From CAYNST01 sp964641175 (GTDB taxonomy: Bacteria > Pseudomonadota > Gammaproteobacteria > Pseudomonadales > Cellvibrionaceae), in NCBI GenBank assembly GCA_964641175.1, contig CAZXLJ010000023.1:1-35643 (forward strand): a DNA stretch of 35,643 nt, in the 5' to 3' direction. Under the pieces are notes generated by a model that worked only from the letters and a program-made list of their open reading frames with translations, was not told the DNA's origin and did no database searches. Positions 22,533 to 31,566 of the stretch are shown here, one piece after another. The position numbers and the translations under genes are program-made. The number at the start of each line of letters is the position of its first letter. Position 1 is the first letter of the stretch.

Positions 22533-24122
22533 TCAGACGTGAGCCGGCTCGGCATTCTTGCGGCGGGCTCGCAGATCTGACTCGATTTGATCCATGCGGC
22601 TTGCGTTCAATGGGTAAACGAGCAGCAATAACACAGCCAAAAAGGCAAACATTGCCGGAATCCAGCTCATCAGGCCAATCATTCCCGGTATTGCCTGTTC
22701 GAACGTGTCCGGATCTGTGCCGATATAACCGTAGGCACTCAAAACCAGCAAAACCAGGGCGCCGGCAAAGCCGCCCCCCGTTTTCTGGATAAAAGTGCCC
22801 GCAGAATAGAACAGGCCGGTCGCGCGGCGGTTATGTTTCCACTCGGAATAATCTGCTGCGTCTCCCAGCATGCTGAAAATCAGTACGGGCATGAATGCCG
22901 CGAAGAATTCAGCCGCTCCACCGACAACAAAAACCCAGACCACCTGGTCCGGTGGAATGACGGCGATGACACAGGTAAGCGCACCACTCACAATCAGGGA
23001 GATCCCGAACAGTGCTTTTTTGCCCAGAAGCCGCCCCAGATAGCCCGCGGCCAGTGCGGCAATGATAGAGATGATCAACAGCACGATGAAGTACAGGCCG
23101 GTAAGCTGGGCATCGCCAATATAGCGCGTGAAGTAGAAAGCGATCACACCGTATTTGATGCCGTTGAACAGCATGGTCAGGAAGCCCAGTCCCAGAATCA
23201 TCAGCCAGGGCCGGTTGGTCAGCAGGTCAATCAGATCACGCTGCGAGGGTGTCGTCTCACTTTCAGGTTTATTGAGCAGGCGGCGAACAAACCACCCGAT
23301 GATAAACAGAACGATGGCGCAGACAATTGCAGTATAGAAAGTATTCAGCTTATAAGGGTCGTCTTCACTTTGGCTCAGACTGTAGAAAAATACAGAGATG
23401 GCGAGCAGGGGAATTATGATCAATGGCAAGTTGACGCAGAGGTCCTTGAGTTCCTTTCCAAGTGGGGCATCGTGACCGACCGATGCTACGCGCTCCCTGG
23501 TAGTGAAGAAGGTGATCATACACAGGAGGACAAGAAGGGCAGCAAAGATATACATGGTGTATTGGTAGCCTTGAGCGTCGTTGCCCTGCCCGAAATAAGC
23601 CACCATCTGAGGCGTAAAGCCCATGACCAGCACGCCTCCGAGAAACGCACCGGCAAATCGATACCCAGACAGTATGCTGCGTTCATTATGGCTCGGCGTC
23701 ATGACACCCATCAGCGCTGAGTAAGGCACGTTATTGACGGTGTAAGCCAGTGTCAGGCCGATATAAGTGAAATACGCCCACGCGAGTTTCATTTCCGGAC
23801 TGATATTTGGGGCCGTGAAAGCCAAGACCATGAACAGCGCCAACGCTGGCGCGGACCAGAGAACCCAGGGGCGGAAGCGACCGTGGCGAGAATTGGTGCG
23901 ATCGGCGATCATTCCCATCACGATGTCGGTCAGGCCGTCAGACAGGCGCACCAGCAGCAGTAACAGTGCCGCCGCAACGGCGGAAATACCCAACACATCG
24001 GTGTAAAAAATGGCTAAATAAGCAAGCGCTCCCCGCCATACAAGATTGGCCGCAGCGTCACCCATTGCGTACCCGATTTTTTCCGAAACGGGAAGTTTCC
24101 CAGAAGTGTCCGTCATAATCAT
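22533..24122 (-). CDS. GPH-family sugar:cation symporter (MFS)
   Basis: A 529-residue membrane protein of the glycoside-pentoside-hexuronide:cation symporter family (MelB, XynP and relatives), with 12 predicted spans. KIGYAMGDAAANLVWRGALAY is the usual first helix, DGLTDIVMGMIADRTNSRHG contains the family signature with cation-site acidic residues, and NNVPYSALMGVMT is also diagnostic. It should take up a sugar or glycoside with H+ or Na+. No glycosidase or regulator is adjacent, so the substrate is unknown; a cellulose- or xylan-derived oligosaccharide would suit the cellulase elsewhere in the window. Two in-frame ATGs (24122 and 24116) are possible; AAAGG lies 4 and 10 nt upstream of them. 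The 205 bp upstream (24123-24327) contain no gene and no clear promoter. Confidence 0.9.
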   Translation of the reverse strand: MIMTDTSGKLPVSEKIGYAMGDAAANLVWRGALAYLAIFYTDVLGISAVAAALLLLLVRLSDGLTDIVMGMIADRTNSRHGRFRPWVLWSAPALALFMVLAFTAPNISPEMKLAWAYFTYIGLTLAYTVNNVPYSALMGVMTPSHNERSILSGYRFAGAFLGGVLVMGFTPQMVAYFGQGNDAQGYQYTMYIFAALLVLLCMITFFTTRERVASVGHDAPLGKELKDLCVNLPLIIIPLLAISVFFYSLSQSEDDPYKLNTFYTAIVCAIVLFIIGWFVRRLLNKPESETTPSQRDLIDLLTNRPWLMILGLGFLTMLFNGIKYGVIAFYFTRYIGDAQLTGLYFIVLLIISIIAALAAGYLGRLLGKKALFGISLIVSGALTCVIAVIPPDQVVWVFVVGGAAEFFAAFMPVLIFSMLGDAADYSEWKHNRRATGLFYSAGTFIQKTGGGFAGALVLLVLSAYGYIGTDPDTFEQAIPGMIGLMSWIPAMFAFLAVLLLLVYPLNASRMDQIESDLRARRKNAEPAHV

Positions 24123-24327
24123 TTTGCCTTTCTAGTTATCATTCATAGGCGCCAGAGATAAGGTTGTTTTGACTATTTTTTGAGCGGCCGGCGTAGCCAG
24201 CGGCATTCTAGCGTATCCTTTTGCGTTTTTTATTTTAAAAAATGCGACTTCGTCGAGGCTTTAATCAGCTCTGTGCGCGTCTGGCCCCGCGTCGTCGAAT
24301 ATTTCATCAAGGCGCCCATTTGCAGGA

Positions 24328-24768
24328 CTACCAGCGTTTGATCGTGTCCGGAAAGAGAGATCGGTCTTCAAGGGTTGCCGGGTCACGACATTCACCGCGA
24401 ACCTTTTGGACGGTATTGCCAGCCTGCGTGCCCAGGAGCAGGTAGCCTTGGCGACAGTAGCCGGCTGCAGAAACCTTGGTAGCGACGACCTGCTCCATAC
24501 GCCGCTGGGTGAGCCGGTTTGCATCGTTGCGTTTTCTTCCATGAGTTGTCGAACCTCTTTGCGTGAGGACCAGTTGTCGCGGGGCGTAAGGGAAAGTAAC
24601 TTCAAACTGCTTCAGTCCACCGTCCGTGATTCTGGTAGCAAAGGTAAATGGATCCGGTGCCTGGGTCCGGTTTCGGGCGCAACCCGCCGAGGTCGCAGCG
24701 AGAATTAGCAAGAAGACCAGTGCCCGACGGGTTGACTCAGAACTGAGGAATATTCTGCGGCGCGACAT
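24328..24768 (-). CDS. Small exported protein, possible lipoprotein, downstream of yhbY
   Basis: A 146-residue protein that I do not recognise. From the ATG at 24768 it has a basic start (MSRRRIFLSSESTRRA), a hydrophobic core and TSAGC at residues 26-30, which would be a lipobox with a non-standard -3 residue. SRRRIFL also resembles a twin-arginine motif, so the export route is uncertain. The mature part is basic and has two later cysteines (YCRQGYLLLG, GECRDPA) that could form a disulfide. An in-frame TTG at 24798 overlaps the yhbY stop as TTGA and would couple the two genes, but it gives a poor signal sequence. Neither start has a clear ribosome-binding site. It occupies the place where greA often lies next to yhbY. 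Confidence 0.6.
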   Translation of the reverse strand: MSRRRIFLSSESTRRALVFLLILAATSAGCARNRTQAPDPFTFATRITDGGLKQFEVTFPYAPRQLVLTQRGSTTHGRKRNDANRLTQRRMEQVVATKVSAAGYCRQGYLLLGTQAGNTVQKVRGECRDPATLEDRSLFPDTIKRW

Positions 24769-24794
24769 ATTCTGGTAAGGTGTTGCCCGATCGA

Positions 24795-25109
24795 TCAAGA
24801 CTTGCTCACGTTCCGGACATTGGAATGAGGAACTTTTTCGCGATTGGCTCTGCGATACACGAGCGCGATCTTGCCAATGCCTTGTACAAGTTCACAGTTG
24901 GTTTCACTGCAGATACTGTCAATCATGGACTGTCGCTCGGACCGATCTTCAATCGCCAGCTTGATTTTTATGAGTTCGTGATCCTCGAGGGCGCGAGTAA
25001 TCTCGGCCAGAACCGTGTCGGACAGTCCGTTACCCGCGATGGTGACCACAGGCTTCAATCCGTGGCCAATGCTTTTGTATTGTTTGCGGTTTTCCTGGGT
25101 GAGGCTCAT
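24795..25109 (-). CDS. yhbY: YhbY family ribosome-assembly RNA-binding protein
   Basis: A 104-residue CRS1/YhbY (CRM) domain protein (E. coli 97) that binds pre-50S ribosomal particles. GHGLKPVVTIAGNGLSDTVL and LVQGIGKIALVYRRA are the signature segments; the GxxG-type loop seems altered but recognisable. AGGA 6 nt before the ATG supports the start. It is divergent from rlmE with 125 bp between, the conserved gammaproteobacterial arrangement. Confidence 0.93.
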   Translation of the reverse strand: MSLTQENRKQYKSIGHGLKPVVTIAGNGLSDTVLAEITRALEDHELIKIKLAIEDRSERQSMIDSICSETNCELVQGIGKIALVYRRANREKVPHSNVRNVSKS

Positions 25110-25234
25110 TGGTGGTCCTGCGATCGCGCCGTTAGTGTAAAATGCGGCATCTTATCTGATTGACTTCAGTCAGTCACAGTTTTTCTGGGTGCCCTCCCTG
25201 CAAGGACCGGCCCATTTGATCATAGGTATAGTTT

Positions 25235-25882
25235 ATGGGGCGATCCAAGAGCAGCGGCCGCTGGCTGCAAGAACATTTCAGTGATCGCTATGTCAAAGAA
25301 TCCCAGAAGCAGGGGTACAGGTCCCGAGCCAGTTTCAAGCTACTGGAGCTCAATCAGAAAGATCGCCTGTTTCGTCCCGGAATGACCGTAGTGGATCTTG
25401 GGGCTGCGCCCGGCGGATGGTCTCAGGTTGCCGCGGGTGCCGTAGGTGTCTCCGGACGGGTGGTAGCTTCTGACATCCTCCCCATGGACAATCTGGAGGG
25501 GGTGGAATTTATTCAGGGCGATTTCACGGAGGACGAAGTTTTCAAAGCCTTGGTTGCAAGCCTGGAAGGGAAGAAAGCCGACATTGTAATTTCTGACATG
25601 GCCCCAAATATGAGTGGGATTGCCCATGTCGATCAAACGAAATCAATGTTTCTGGCGGAGCTCGCGCTGGACATGGCTGGAAAAATTTTAAAGCCGGATG
25701 GCAGTTTCGTCTGTAAAGCCTTTCACGGCGAAGGGTTTGACGACTGGATGAAAACGTGCAAGGCCATGTTCAAGAAGACCTGGACGCGTAAACCGGATGC
25801 ATCGCGCGCCCGTTCTCGTGAAGTTTACGTGGTGGCACAGGTCTTGCGGGAGCCGGCGGGTTCCATTCCGGAAGTCAATTAA
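25235..25882 (+). CDS. rlmE: 23S rRNA (uridine-2552-2'-O)-methyltransferase
   Basis: A 215-residue RlmE/FtsJ/RrmJ enzyme that methylates the ribose of U2552 in the A-loop of 23S rRNA, needed for late 50S assembly. The catalytic tetrad is complete: K35, D121, K161 and E196 (E. coli K38, D124, K164, E199). The SAM loop VVDLGAAPGGWSQVA is standard. In E. coli rlmE and ftsH form one heat-shock operon; here ftsH follows after 62 bp on the same strand. I see no clear sigma-32 promoter in the upstream gap. Confidence 0.97.
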   Translation: MGRSKSSGRWLQEHFSDRYVKESQKQGYRSRASFKLLELNQKDRLFRPGMTVVDLGAAPGGWSQVAAGAVGVSGRVVASDILPMDNLEGVEFIQGDFTEDEVFKALVASLEGKKADIVISDMAPNMSGIAHVDQTKSMFLAELALDMAGKILKPDGSFVCKAFHGEGFDDWMKTCKAMFKKTWTRKPDASRARSREVYVVAQVLREPAGSIPEVN

Positions 25883-25944
25883 GTGACGCAGCAGCTGTTG
25901 CATTTCTCAACCCACGGGCCTTTATATTTTGAGGAGAGCCTGAT

Positions 25945-27849
25945 TTGAACGACATGGCAAAAAATCTTGTACTGTGGCTGGTCATCGCTGCCGTGCTGTT
26001 TACGGTCTTCCAGAACTTCAGTGAGCCGGAAGTTAAGGATGAATTGACTTATTCCCAGTTCGTCCAGGCAGTCCAGGACGATCAGGTTCGTCGAGTGGAT
26101 ATGGATGATGCGCTGATCCGCGGCGTGCGGACAGACAATTCGCAGTTCGTGGTGGTAAGGCCTCCTTTATGGGACCCGAAACTTGCGGACGATCTCTTCG
26201 CTCACAATGTTGAAGTGAAGGGAATCGCCAAGCAGGCGCCCAGCTTGTGGCAGCAGCTACTGGTTGCCAGCTTCCCCATTCTGCTCTTTATTGCAGTTTT
26301 CATTTTCTTTATGCGGCAAATGCAGGGTGGCTCCGGCGGTCGCGGCGGCCCGATGAGTTTCGCCAAAAGCAAGGCGCGACTGCTTGGTGAAGACCAGGTG
26401 AAAACGACCTTTGCTGACGTGGCCGGCGTGGATGAAGCCAAAGAAGAGGTTCAGGAGCTGGTCGAGTATCTTCGCGATCCGTCCCGCTTCCAGAGGCTCG
26501 GCGGCCGCATACCCCGCGGTGTTTTGATGTCGGGGCCTCCGGGAACCGGTAAAACGCTGCTTGCAAAAGCGATTGCGGGAGAAGCAAAGGTTCCATTTTT
26601 TTCGATTTCCGGTTCGGATTTCGTGGAAATGTTCGTCGGTGTCGGCGCATCCCGGGTTCGGGACATGTTTGATCAGGCCAAAAAGCAGGCGCCTTGTATC
26701 ATCTTTATTGACGAGATTGACGCGGTAGGTCGCCACCGTGGAGGTGGTCATGGGGGCGGTAATGACGAGCGTGAGCAAACGCTGAACCAGTTGCTGGTGG
26801 AAATGGATGGTTTTGAAGGCAATGAAGGAATCATCGTCATTGCCGCGACGAACCGCCCGGATGTACTGGATCGGGCGCTGCTTCGACCCGGACGTTTTGA
26901 CCGGCAGGTTCACGTCGGGTTACCTGACGTGCGGGGGCGGGAGCAGATCCTGAAAGTCCATATGCGCAAGGTACCGCTGGACGAACGCGTCGATCCGAAA
27001 ATCATTGCGCGGGGCACACCGGGGTTTTCCGGCGCGGACCTTGCAAATCTGGTGAACGAGGCCGCACTGATGGCTGCGCGGGGCAATCGCCGGATCGTCG
27101 GTGAGGAAGAATTCGAGAAGGCACGTGACAAGATCCTGATGGGTACTGAACGGCGATCGCTGGTCATGACAGAGAAGGAGAAGGTCAGCACGGCCTATCA
27201 CGAGGCCGGTCACGCGATTGTCGGCTTCCTGTCGCCCGAACACGATCCGATCCACAAGGTAACTATCATTCCGCGCGGTCGGGCCTTGGGCGTCACTCAG
27301 TTTTTGCCCGAGGGTGATCGTATCTCCGAAAGCCGGCTCAAGCTGGTGGGAGACATTGCGACCGCTTACGGCGGCCGGATAGCAGAAGAAATGATTTACG
27401 GTGTGGATGGTGTAAGTACCGGCGCTTATCAGGACATCAAGATGGCAACTTCCGTCGCCCGTGCAATGGTGGTTAATTACGGATTGTCCGAAAAGCTGGG
27501 CGCACTGGATTACGACGCCAAAGATGACGAGTACATGGGATCGAAAAAGATCTCCAGTCATACCGCACGCCTGATTGATGAGGAGGTCAAGGCGATTACG
27601 GACCAGGCTTACGCTAAAGCGCGTCAGATTCTGAACGACAACAAGGATATCCTGGAGTCGATGAAAGACGCGTTGATTGAGTTCGAGACCATCGACAGTG
27701 AGCAGATCGAAGACTTGATGGCTCGACGGAAAGTTCGTCCGCCCAAAGGCTGGCACGATTCCGGTGTAAGCGGCGGGCGTGACAAGTCTGAATCCGTTGC
27801 GGAGCCGGGTGCTCGCGGATCCGTGGGTGGTCCGGCAGAAGAAATTTAA
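25945..27849 (+). CDS. ftsH: ATP-dependent zinc metalloprotease FtsH
   Basis: A 634-residue membrane-anchored AAA+ protease that removes unassembled membrane proteins and, in relatives, LpxC and sigma-32. Two membrane spans (about 5-25 and 100-120) bracket a periplasmic domain. Walker A is GPPGTGKT with K203, Walker B is IIFIDEIDAVG, and the zinc site is HEAGH at 419-423 (E. coli H417). The start is TTG at 25945: GAGGAGAG lies 6 nt before it, whereas the ATG three codons later is too far from the site, and MNDMAKNLVLWL matches orthologues. The C-terminal 40 residues are variable and Gly-rich, as usual. A bidirectional-looking terminator follows the gene. Confidence 0.98.
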   Translation: MNDMAKNLVLWLVIAAVLFTVFQNFSEPEVKDELTYSQFVQAVQDDQVRRVDMDDALIRGVRTDNSQFVVVRPPLWDPKLADDLFAHNVEVKGIAKQAPSLWQQLLVASFPILLFIAVFIFFMRQMQGGSGGRGGPMSFAKSKARLLGEDQVKTTFADVAGVDEAKEEVQELVEYLRDPSRFQRLGGRIPRGVLMSGPPGTGKTLLAKAIAGEAKVPFFSISGSDFVEMFVGVGASRVRDMFDQAKKQAPCIIFIDEIDAVGRHRGGGHGGGNDEREQTLNQLLVEMDGFEGNEGIIVIAATNRPDVLDRALLRPGRFDRQVHVGLPDVRGREQILKVHMRKVPLDERVDPKIIARGTPGFSGADLANLVNEAALMAARGNRRIVGEEEFEKARDKILMGTERRSLVMTEKEKVSTAYHEAGHAIVGFLSPEHDPIHKVTIIPRGRALGVTQFLPEGDRISESRLKLVGDIATAYGGRIAEEMIYGVDGVSTGAYQDIKMATSVARAMVVNYGLSEKLGALDYDAKDDEYMGSKKISSHTARLIDEEVKAITDQAYAKARQILNDNKDILESMKDALIEFETIDSEQIEDLMARRKVRPPKGWHDSGVSGGRDKSESVAEPGARGSVGGPAEEI

Positions 27850-27882
27850 TTCGGGCTCGATTCATACGAAGCGCAGCAGTTT

Positions 27883-27912
27883 AAAAAGGCCAGGTTTACC
27901 TGGCCTTTTTTT
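27883..27912 (+). terminator. Rho-independent terminator after ftsH
   Basis: AAAAAGGCCAGG and CCTGGCCTTTTT pair around TTTA, with a T run at 27906-27912. It separates rlmE-ftsH from folP-glmM and could also act on the other strand. Confidence 0.92.
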
Positions 27913-27969
27913 ATTTGGCCGTTCTCTATTTTCGTTAACATTCGCTCTTGCGCTGAAGGTGATGTTTTT

Positions 27970-28830
27970 GTGAAGTTTGGAAAGCATTTTCTCGATCTGG
28001 ACCGACCACGCATCATGGGAATCCTGAATGTAACGCCAGATTCCTTCTACGATGGTGGGCATCTGTTGCAACGGGGCAGGCTGGATGTCGATAAACTCCT
28101 CGCCGCGGCTCAAGCCATGCAGGCTGAAGGTGCGGATATTCTTGACGTAGGCGGGGAGTCGACCCGGCCGGGAGCGTCACCCGTCACATTGCAGCAAGAG
28201 CTCGACAGGGTCGTACCGGCCGTGGAAATTCTGGCTGATCGGCTCGGCCTGGTGGTATCTGTCGACACCAGCGCGGCTGCCGTCATGAAAGCGGCATGTG
28301 GCGCCGGTGCGGCAATGATCAATGACGTGCGTGCCTTGCAGAGCCCGGGGGCGATGCAGGTGGCTGCGGCATGCGGTGTACCGGTGTGTCTCATGCACAT
28401 GCAGGGGACGCCAGGCGACATGCAGGTAAATCCCGAGTATGGGGATGCGGTTGTCGATGTTGTAAACTTCCTGCGGCAGCGCATAGCGGCGTGTGTCGAT
28501 AGTGGCGTGCCTCCGGACAGAATTCTCGTCGACCCCGGCATCGGCTTTGGCAAGAGTGACGACCACAACCTGGCGCTGCTGCGTAACCTGGATAAACTCA
28601 GAGCGTTTGCACCCGTGCTTGTGGGAGTATCACGCAAGTCTTTGTTCGGGCGATTGCTGGGTCGATCGGTGGAGGACAGGCTTGCCGCCAGTATCGCTAC
28701 GGGCGTGATGGCGCTGATGAACGGAGCAAGTATTCTGCGGGTTCACGATGTCTCGGCGACCCGCGACGCGGTGCAGATGTTTCTGCATTTATCCAGTCCC
28801 GCGGTCTTATCCACGGGCTTCAAGAATTGA
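27970..28830 (+). CDS. folP: Dihydropteroate synthase
   Basis: A 286-residue TIM-barrel enzyme that joins p-aminobenzoate to the pterin pyrophosphate in folate synthesis and is the sulfonamide target. IMGILNVTPDSFYDGG, GGESTRPGA, LVDPGIGFGKS, VGVSRKS and RVHDV are the substrate-binding signatures in the expected order. The start is GTG at 27970, with AAGG about 10 nt upstream; the next ATG (residue 16) would cut into the first strand. glmM follows after 68 bp and is probably co-transcribed. Confidence 0.97.
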   Translation: MKFGKHFLDLDRPRIMGILNVTPDSFYDGGHLLQRGRLDVDKLLAAAQAMQAEGADILDVGGESTRPGASPVTLQQELDRVVPAVEILADRLGLVVSVDTSAAAVMKAACGAGAAMINDVRALQSPGAMQVAAACGVPVCLMHMQGTPGDMQVNPEYGDAVVDVVNFLRQRIAACVDSGVPPDRILVDPGIGFGKSDDHNLALLRNLDKLRAFAPVLVGVSRKSLFGRLLGRSVEDRLAASIATGVMALMNGASILRVHDVSATRDAVQMFLHLSSPAVLSTGFKN

Positions 28831-28898
28831 GCGCACGCCGGTAGAAAACCGGTTCGGGCGAAACCCCTGCGCATGAAAGTTTTACCGGAGGAAGTAGA

Positions 28899-30251
28899 GT
28901 GCGGAAATATTTTGGGACGGACGGTATCCGCGGAAGGGTCGGTAAGCACCCGATCACGCCGGAATTTTTTCTCCACCTCGGCTGGGCCGTCGGCAAGGTG
29001 CTGGCCGACCAGTCGTCGCAGCAAGGACGGGGGCTGGTACTGATTGGCAAGGACACCCGAATTTCAGGCTATATGTTTGAATCCGCCCTGGAAGCAGGTC
29101 TGATAAGTGCCGGCGTTGATGTGGGTCTGCTCGGGCCGATGCCGACGCCGGCTATTGCCTACCTTACACGGACATTTCAGGCGCGCGCGGGCATCGTGAT
29201 CAGTGCATCTCATAACGCTTACACCGACAACGGCATAAAACTGTTCAATACTCAGGGTGGAAAGCTTAGTGACGAGCTGGAGCTGTCGATCGAGCAGCAG
29301 CTGGACACGCCGATTCTCACGGCGGAGCAGCTGGGAAAGGCAAGGAGGATCAGTGACGCCGAAGGCCGATACATCGAGTTCTGTAAAGGTACGGTGCCTT
29401 GGGGATTCACGCTCAAGGGTCTCCACATAGTGCTCGACTGTGCCAACGGTGCGACCTACCGGGTGGCGCCGGAGGTATTCGCAGAACTGGGTGCTACGGT
29501 CACGACCGTCAGCGTCAATCCGGACGGATTGAATATCAACCGCGGCTGCGGGTCCACCAGTCTGCAGCTACTGCAGCGCAAAGTGCTTGAAGTCGGCGCC
29601 GACCTGGGGATCGCATTTGACGGTGATGGCGACCGGGTAAGTTTTGTCGATCACCAGGGAGAAGTGGTAGACGGCGATCAGTTGCTCTACATCATTGCCA
29701 ACTATAAGCTCAAGCACGGCGGTGGCTGTGAGGGCGTGGTAGGCACGTTAATGAGCAATTTCGGCTTTGAACTCGGTCTGAGCAAGCTCGGCATACCGTT
29801 CGCCCGGGCCAAGGTCGGCGATCGGCATGTACTGGAGCTGATGGAAGAAAAAGGCTGGCTGTTGGGTGGTGAATCTTCCGGCCACATCATTTGCGGAGAC
29901 GCCACCACGACCGGGGACGGGATCATTTCTGCCCTCCAGGTATTGCGTGCGTTGCGTCAGGACGGCGGAACCCTGCACAAGCTCAAGCAGAATATGCAGC
30001 GGATGCCGCAGGTCATGATCAATGTTCCAAGCAAACCCGGAGTACGACTGGACCCGGAACAATTGCCGCAGATTCAGGCAGCCATCAGGGATGTGGAATC
30101 CAGACTCGAAGGCCAGGGGCGTGTTCTACTGCGTTCGTCAGGTACAGAGCCGGTGGTTCGGGTTATGGTCGAGGGCCCGCGTCTTCAGCTGATCGAACCC
30201 TTGGCGGCCGATCTCGCGAAAGTTGTTGAGCTGACTTTGGCGGGCCAATAG
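28899..30251 (+). CDS. glmM: Phosphoglucosamine mutase
   Basis: A 450-residue enzyme that converts glucosamine-6-phosphate to glucosamine-1-phosphate, feeding UDP-GlcNAc for peptidoglycan and LPS. The active serine is S104 in GIVISASHNAYTDNG (E. coli S102) and is activated by phosphorylation. The metal loop DGDGDRVSFVD and the phosphate-binding RSSGTEPVVRVM are intact. The start is GTG at 28899 (MRKYFGTDGIRGRVG), with GGAGG about 8 nt upstream. It lies in the conserved folP-glmM pair. Confidence 0.98.
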   Translation: MRKYFGTDGIRGRVGKHPITPEFFLHLGWAVGKVLADQSSQQGRGLVLIGKDTRISGYMFESALEAGLISAGVDVGLLGPMPTPAIAYLTRTFQARAGIVISASHNAYTDNGIKLFNTQGGKLSDELELSIEQQLDTPILTAEQLGKARRISDAEGRYIEFCKGTVPWGFTLKGLHIVLDCANGATYRVAPEVFAELGATVTTVSVNPDGLNINRGCGSTSLQLLQRKVLEVGADLGIAFDGDGDRVSFVDHQGEVVDGDQLLYIIANYKLKHGGGCEGVVGTLMSNFGFELGLSKLGIPFARAKVGDRHVLELMEEKGWLLGGESSGHIICGDATTTGDGIISALQVLRALRQDGGTLHKLKQNMQRMPQVMINVPSKPGVRLDPEQLPQIQAAIRDVESRLEGQGRVLLRSSGTEPVVRVMVEGPRLQLIEPLAADLAKVVELTLAGQ

Positions 30252-30287
30252 CACCGGTGGAACGATCATTCGCAAACAGCTATAAAA

Positions 30288-30320
30288 AAGATTGTTTTAG
30301 CTAATCTTCTCGGCTAACAT
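30288..30320 (+). promoter_or_regulatory. Promoter of tpiA-secG with overlapping inverted repeat
   Basis: TTGTTT (30292-30297), 17 nt, TAACAT (30315-30320) form a fair sigma-70 promoter. AAGATT-N9-AATCTT (30288-30308) overlaps its -35 and could be an operator. The leader would be about 70 nt. Confidence 0.5.
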
Positions 30321-30397
30321 TTGCGCCCGTTTTGCCGAGGTCCAAATGCGGGCTTCCAAGTCCGTGAACGAGTCAAGTCCAGACCTCGAGATGCGTT

Positions 30398-31144
30398 ATG
30401 CGACGACCTATTGTCATCGGAAACTGGAAATCTCACGGCGATCATTCCGTTGCAGATCGGCTACTAAGAGAGCTATTGCGCGGTTGGGTAGGTTTGCATA
30501 AAGCGGAAGTTGTTGTATGTCCGGCAGTTGTGCACCTGGCACAGGCTTACAAGTTGCTGGCCTATTCGAATATAATGCTCGGCGCTCAGGATGTGAGCCG
30601 ATTTCCGGAGGGTGCATACACCGGAGACGTTTCAGCAAAGATGCTGCACGACCTGGGGTGTCACTATGTGATAGTGGGGCATTCTGAACGCCGGCATCAC
30701 CATGGTGAAACGGATCGCCTCATTGCAAAGAAGTTTGAGGCTGCCCAGGCGGGTGGTCTTGTGCCGGTACTCTGTGTGGGCGAAAGCAGCGAACAGCATC
30801 AGCGCGGCGAAGCACTTGAAGTGGTTGGCCGGCAAATTCGGGCAGTGATCGAACACTGCGGAATCGAGAATTTGTGTCGCGGCATGATTTCGTATGAGCC
30901 AGTCTGGGCAATTGGTAGTGGCAAGCATGCCACTCCGGACCAGGTCCAGCAGACTTTGCGTGCAATTCGCGAAATCCTGGGTCAGGCCGGAGAGAAGATT
31001 CGGCTGCTCTATGGCGGCAGTGTGACCGCCCTGAACGCGGTGGATTATTTTGCCCAGCAGATGGTTGACGGGGTATTGGTAGGTGGTGCCGCCCTGAACG
31101 GGCGAGACTTCCTTCAGATATGTCGCGCTGCTGAACTGAGTTAG
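30398..31144 (+). CDS. tpiA: Triose-phosphate isomerase
   Basis: A 248-residue TIM barrel that interconverts dihydroxyacetone phosphate and glyceraldehyde-3-phosphate. The N-terminal GNWK with the catalytic Lys, IVGHSERR with the electrophilic His, ISYEPVWAIGSGKHATPDQ with the catalytic Glu and the flexible loop, and LLYGGSVTALN are all in place. The loop after GNWK reads SHG instead of the usual MNG or LNG. An out-of-frame ATG lies 7 nt upstream; the 30398 start is set by homology. It heads tpiA-secG-tRNA-Leu, with secG 17 bp on. Confidence 0.97.
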   Translation: MRRPIVIGNWKSHGDHSVADRLLRELLRGWVGLHKAEVVVCPAVVHLAQAYKLLAYSNIMLGAQDVSRFPEGAYTGDVSAKMLHDLGCHYVIVGHSERRHHHGETDRLIAKKFEAAQAGGLVPVLCVGESSEQHQRGEALEVVGRQIRAVIEHCGIENLCRGMISYEPVWAIGSGKHATPDQVQQTLRAIREILGQAGEKIRLLYGGSVTALNAVDYFAQQMVDGVLVGGAALNGRDFLQICRAAELS

Positions 31145-31161
31145 GTTTTGGAGAAGCTTTC

Positions 31162-31560
31162 ATGGAAAGCGTGTTAATGGTTGTACATGTCGTTATTGCG
31201 GTGGCAATTGTTGGGCTTATTATGCTGCAACAAGGCAAGGGCGCCGAAATGGGTGCCTCGTTTGGCGGTGGCTCCTCGCAGACTGTATTCGGCCCGGCGG
31301 GAACCGGCAATTTTTTCTCCCGGCTTACGGCGATCATGGTAGCGGTTTTCTTTGCGACCAGTGTGACGCTCGCAGTACTGAGTAAAGAACGTATCGACCC
31401 GTTTATCTCGGAAATCCCGGTACTCGAAGAAGTTGAGCCGATGCCGGCCAAAGCGTCCGGGGACGTTATCCCGGAAGCTTCCGATGCAGCACCTGCCGGC
31501 GGAGATACAGTTCCTCAGGCAGTGGAGGTCGATCAGGTTCCTCAAGTAAAACCTGAGTAA
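31162..31560 (+). CDS. secG: Preprotein translocase subunit SecG
   Basis: A 132-residue inner membrane protein of the SecYEG channel. Two membrane spans (about 3-22 and 53-72) flank LQQGKGAEMGASFGGGSSQTVFG, the conserved SecG cytoplasmic loop. The C-terminal 55 residues are acidic and Pro/Val-rich, longer than in E. coli (110 residues) and typical of marine gammaproteobacteria. GGAG upstream of the ATG supports the start. The tRNA-Leu begins 6 nt after the stop, so the tRNA is probably cut from the secG transcript. Confidence 0.95.
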   Translation: MESVLMVVHVVIAVAIVGLIMLQQGKGAEMGASFGGGSSQTVFGPAGTGNFFSRLTAIMVAVFFATSVTLAVLSKERIDPFISEIPVLEEVEPMPAKASGDVIPEASDAAPAGGDTVPQAVEVDQVPQVKPE

Positions 31561-31566
31561 GAATTT

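Noticed and set aside
22833..23720. 295-codon plus-strand frame opposite the symporter
   Set aside because: Composition is His/Gln/Asp-rich as expected from the complement of a membrane protein gene; the minus-strand frame has clear family motifs.
25898..25928. Possible promoter TTGCAT / TATATT just before ftsH
   Set aside because: The spacing is 19 nt and the start of transcription would fall on the ribosome-binding site, leaving no usable leader.
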